Notes under the pieces: generated by a model | What the model was told of the DNA's origin: nothing | The model's database searches: none | The model's input: the letters and a program-made list of their open reading frames with translations, nothing else | In this document: piece after piece, positions 6,269-8,596 of the stretch | Numbering within the stretch: the stretch's first letter is position 1 | How the letters are laid out: the number at the start of each line of letters is the position of its first letter | Source: Chloroflexota bacterium | GTDB taxonomy: Bacteria > Chloroflexota > Anaerolineae > Promineifilales > Promineifilaceae | DNA length: 8,596 nt | NCBI GenBank assembly: GCA_963169155.1 | Contig: CAUJGI010000119.1 | Location: forward strand, 1 to 8,596 | Direction: 5' to 3' | Position numbers and translations under genes: made by a program

Positions 6269-7672
6269 ATGTTAAACCAAAAAACATTTAAATTGCTGGC
6301 TCTCTTGCTGGCACTCGCCCTGATCATGGTTGCCTGCGGTGGCGGTGGTGAAGAAACCGACACGACGGAAACCGACACGGGTGACACAACTGCCGACACC
6401 ACCGATGAAGCTGCCACAGACGAAGAACCCTCCGCCGAAGAAGAAGCAACGGAAGAAATGGCCGAAGGCGAAGAAATCGTTTTGCGCATCTTTGGTGGTA
6501 ACGTTGGTCAGGAAAAAGAGCTGACTGAAGCGGTTGCCAATCGCTTTATGGAACAGAATCCTGGTATCCGCATCGAAGTTGTAGAAACCCCCGACTTTGT
6601 TGAAGATCGTCTGGGCACCTATCTCCAGCTCTTCGAAGCCCAATCCCCCGAAGGTGATGTCTTCCAGATCGACGTCATCTGGCCTGGTGACCTGGCCGAG
6701 CATTTCGTTGACCTGTACGAGTATGGTGCCGCCGACGTGGCTGCCGACCACTTTGATGCCATCATCGAAAACAACACCGTTGACGGTAAATTGATTGGTA
6801 TCCCGTGGTTCACCGATGCTGGTCTGCTGTACTACCGCACCGACCTGCTGGAAAAATATGGCTACGATGGCCCGCCCGCGACCTGGGCTGAGCTGGAAGA
6901 AATGGCCATGACCATTCAGGAAGGCGAACGCGCTGAAGGCAATGAAGACTTCTGGGGCTATGTCTGGCAAGGCAACGCCTATGAAGGTCTTACCTGTGAC
7001 GCGCTGGAATGGATTGCCTCCAACGACGGTGGCTCCATTGTGGAACCCGATGGCACCATCAGCATCAACAACCCGCAGGCAGCCGCCATTGTTGACCAGG
7101 CCGCTGGCTGGGTTGGCACCATCTCCCCCGAAGGCGTGACCGCCTTTGGTGAAGAAGATGCCCGTAACATGTGGCAGGCTGGCAACGCTGCCTTCATGCG
7201 CAACTGGCCCTATGCCTACTCCTTGGGTAATGCCGAAGACAGCGTAATTGCTGGTTTGTTCGACGTTTCCCCGCTGCCCGCTGGTGACTCTGGCGCTGGT
7301 GCGGCCACATTGGGTGGCTGGCAGCTGGCTGTTTCCAAATACAGCGAACATCCCGAAGAAGCTGCTCGTTTGGCGCTGTTTATGGCCTCCTACGATGAAC
7401 AGAAATACCGCGCCATCGAAGGCAGCTTGAATCCCACGATCAAAGCTCTGTACGACGATGCTGAAGTATTGGAAGCTGCACCGTTCTTTGGCAGCCTGTA
7501 TGACGTGTTTATCAACGCCGTCGCACGGCCGTCTACCGCTACAGCACCCCAATATTCTGATGTCTCCGCGGCCTTCTTCAACTCGGTTCACTCCGTTTTG
7601 ACCGGCGAGCAGGACGCAGCCACAGCCTTCGAAGTTTTGGAGCTGGACCTGCAAGACCTTCTGGATCAGTAA
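6269..7672 (+). CDS. CUT1-family sugar ABC transporter solute-binding lipoprotein (trehalose/maltose type)
   Basis: Membrane-anchored lipoprotein of 467 residues that captures sugar outside the cell and delivers it to the permeases. The signal peptide is a hydrophobic run (about residues 8-20) ending MVA before lipidated Cys23. An acidic, Thr-rich low-complexity linker (about 24-68) acts as a flexible tether. The binding domain (about 70-467) shows the family-1 pattern, with QIDVIWPG (133-140), YYRTDLLEKYGY, YVWQGNAYEGLTCDALEW (231-248) and NWPYAYSLGN (312-321). These stretches resemble, from memory, the trehalose/maltose-binding proteins of the TMBP/ThuE group, so trehalose, maltose or a related alpha-glucoside is the best guess. 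The start is supported by AGGAGG ten bases upstream and by the ideal lipoprotein signal that results. A MalF-like permease follows 112 bases downstream after a strong hairpin. The family is certain; the sugar is inferred. Confidence 0.95.
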   Translation: MLNQKTFKLLALLLALALIMVACGGGGEETDTTETDTGDTTADTTDEAATDEEPSAEEEATEEMAEGEEIVLRIFGGNVGQEKELTEAVANRFMEQNPGIRIEVVETPDFVEDRLGTYLQLFEAQSPEGDVFQIDVIWPGDLAEHFVDLYEYGAADVAADHFDAIIENNTVDGKLIGIPWFTDAGLLYYRTDLLEKYGYDGPPATWAELEEMAMTIQEGERAEGNEDFWGYVWQGNAYEGLTCDALEWIASNDGGSIVEPDGTISINNPQAAAIVDQAAGWVGTISPEGVTAFGEEDARNMWQAGNAAFMRNWPYAYSLGNAEDSVIAGLFDVSPLPAGDSGAGAATLGGWQLAVSKYSEHPEEAARLALFMASYDEQKYRAIEGSLNPTIKALYDDAEVLEAAPFFGSLYDVFINAVARPSTATAPQYSDVSAAFFNSVHSVLTGEQDAATAFEVLELDLQDLLDQ

Positions 7673-7692
7673 ACAACTCCTTAGGCGCATGA

Positions 7693-7704
7693 TTGGCTAG
7701 CCAA
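7693..7704. repeat. Perfect 12-bp palindrome TTGGCTAGCCAA
   Basis: It lies 20 bases after the binding-protein stop codon and just before the larger hairpin. Without a loop it is more likely a DNA-binding site or a chance palindrome than an RNA structure. Confidence 0.3.
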
Positions 7705-7713
7705 CATGTGCAA

Positions 7714-7746
7714 CAAGAGGCGAGAGAGTCATTCTCTCGCCTCTTG
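7714..7746 (+). terminator. Strong intercistronic hairpin between binding protein and permease
   Basis: CAAGAGGCGAGAGA (7714-7727) pairs perfectly over 14 bases with 7733-7746 across a 5-base loop (GTCAT). ATTATTC follows instead of a run of U, so termination would be partial at most. Hairpins in this position of sugar-transport operons commonly protect the upstream mRNA or attenuate readthrough, which yields far more binding protein than permease. That function is inferred here from position. Confidence 0.7.
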
Positions 7747-7784
7747 ATTATTCAATATCTATCTTGAAGAGTTGGGAGGAAAGT

Positions 7785-8596
7785 ATGAGTGCAGCATCTG
7801 TGCCGAAAAAGGGGAGTGGAGGCAGCGATCTGGCAAAGCGTGAAGCGCGCCTTGCTTACTACTTGATGATACCAACTTTTGTCATTCTGCTGCTCATTGC
7901 TTTTTATCCACTGGGAACGGTTTTTTACAACAGTTTAACAAATCGTGTGTTTGCCAGTGGTCAAGAAGCTGATTTTGTTGGTGGCGAAAACTTCATCAAT
8001 TTGTTGAGTATGACCATCGTCGAAGCACCACCAGAAGTAGACGACGCGGGCAACGTGGTTATCGATCCAGAGACGGGTGAAACTGAATACCAGTCGGCTG
8101 TTAGCGTATTGCCGCGTGAGCCACGCCGCTATCGGGAACTGAGTCAATATAATCTTTTTGGTACTCAGTACGTTATTGGAGCGACGGATGCTGATTTTAT
8201 CCGTTCGATCGGGGATTCATTAAGATTTACGTTTATATCGGTCGCTATTGAAACGGTGTTGGGCTTGGCCATTGCTCTGGTGGTGAATATGAATTTCAAA
8301 GGCCGGGGCATGATGCGGGTGTTTATGCTGGTGCCGTGGGTGATTCCTACGGCCGTTTCCTCCCGCATTTGGGAATGGATGTTTGCCTCAACCCGGGTGG
8401 GCTTCATGAACGTCATCTTCCAAAACCTGGGCCTGGGCAATGGACAAATCCCCTTCCTGGCCAGTGAAGCATGGCAAGTACCCGCCATGATCATGATTGA
8501 CGTCTGGAAAACCACCCCGTTTATGGCCTTGCTGCTCCTGGCTGGCTTACAGCTCATTCCCAAAGATTTGTACGAAGCGGCCGACGTGGATGGCGC
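7785..8596 (+). CDS. CUT1 sugar ABC transporter permease (MalF/UgpA-like), partial (3' end off the right edge)
   Basis: Inner-membrane subunit that forms half of the sugar channel; 270 codons are visible and the frame is open to the edge. GGGAGGA (7774-7780) lies four bases before the ATG. After a cytoplasmic N-terminus there are hydrophobic segments at about residues 25-50 (AYYLMIPTFVILLLIAFYP), 147-168 (LRFTFISVAIETVLGLAIALVV), 176-196 and 232-257. The sequence ends in the start of the EAA loop, EAADVDGA (264-271), which docks onto the ATPase. The outside loop after helix 1 is long: about 60 residues (roughly 76-136) lie between FVGGENFINLLSM and DADFIRSIGDSLRF, where short MalF/UgpA-type permeases have a brief link. 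The partner permease and perhaps sugar-degrading enzymes should follow beyond the edge. The ATPase may be encoded elsewhere, as is common for CUT1 systems. Confidence 0.95.
   Translation, partial: MSAASVPKKGSGGSDLAKREARLAYYLMIPTFVILLLIAFYPLGTVFYNSLTNRVFASGQEADFVGGENFINLLSMTIVEAPPEVDDAGNVVIDPETGETEYQSAVSVLPREPRRYRELSQYNLFGTQYVIGATDADFIRSIGDSLRFTFISVAIETVLGLAIALVVNMNFKGRGMMRVFMLVPWVIPTAVSSRIWEWMFASTRVGFMNVIFQNLGLGNGQIPFLASEAWQVPAMIMIDVWKTTPFMALLLLAGLQLIPKDLYEAADVDG

Larger units (their letters stand above)
294..8356. repeat. Dispersed palindromic octamer ACGGCCGT (11 copies)
   Basis: Exact copies are at 294-301, 539-546, 647-654, 1346-1353, 2515-2522, 2800-2807, 2945-2952, 3750-3757, 5222-5229, 7525-7532 and 8349-8356. 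All lie inside coding regions on both strands: six are read as Thr-Ala-Val, two as Asn-Gly-Arg and three as Arg-Pro, so all three codon phases are used. The base after the palindrome is T in six cases. Near variants are rarer: gCGGCCGt at 2362, aCGGCCGa at 3676, gCGGCCGc at 3254, gCGGCCGa near 8575 and cCGGCCGg at 4357. Only the intact outer A/T pair is strongly favoured. Confidence 0.85.

Noticed and set aside
6272..7690. Long antisense open frame (472 codons) opposite the sugar-binding protein gene
   Set aside because: It mirrors the real gene almost end to end, has no family signature, and its composition is explained by the codon bias of the plus-strand gene.

Overview
The window looks like bacterial chromosome of moderate GC content with short intergenic gaps and strong Shine-Dalgarno sites. 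I lean towards Chloroflexota (Anaerolineae-like). The reasons are the lipoprotein style of the sugar-binding protein (Cys-Gly-rich start followed by a long acidic Thr/Glu linker), a secreted lamin-tail/phospholipase-D protein with a 'YLPAVLNNY' linker, and the pairing of LacI regulators with CUT1 sugar transporters. This assignment rests on resemblance and is not proven.

Left part (1-2147, minus strand): a three-gene unit reading leftwards. It holds a TetR-family repressor (start at 2076), an ABC ATPase (547-1407) and an ABC-2 type permease whose C-terminal part lies off the left edge. ATPase and permease overlap by 4 bases (ATGA), so they are probably translationally coupled. The TetR promoter (TTGACA-17-TACCAT) is covered by two abutting 16-bp palindromes of the same design, which points to autoregulation of an exporter operon.

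Middle (2332-4752, plus strand, divergent): one large exported protein with the order lamin-tail domain, phospholipase-D-like domain, phospholipase-D-like domain, lamin-tail domain. The first HKD motif is intact; the second has lost its Asp.

Right part (4858-8596, plus strand): a sugar-uptake locus. A LacI-family regulator has a near-consensus promoter (TTGACA-17-TATAGT) and a perfect palindromic operator just downstream of the predicted start point. It is followed by a structured 245-base leader, a CUT1 lipoprotein solute-binding protein resembling trehalose/maltose binders, a 14-bp perfect hairpin, and a MalF-like permease cut by the right edge. The second permease is presumably beyond the edge. 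The regulator probably senses the imported sugar and controls itself and the transporter, although I found no copy of its operator directly before the binding-protein gene.

Across all these regions the palindrome ACGGCCGT occurs 11 times, in all three codon phases and always inside genes, where about 0.15 copies would be expected by chance. This resembles the HIP1 palindrome of cyanobacteria and is the most unusual signal here. I found no RNA genes, CRISPR arrays, insertion sequences or phage genes.
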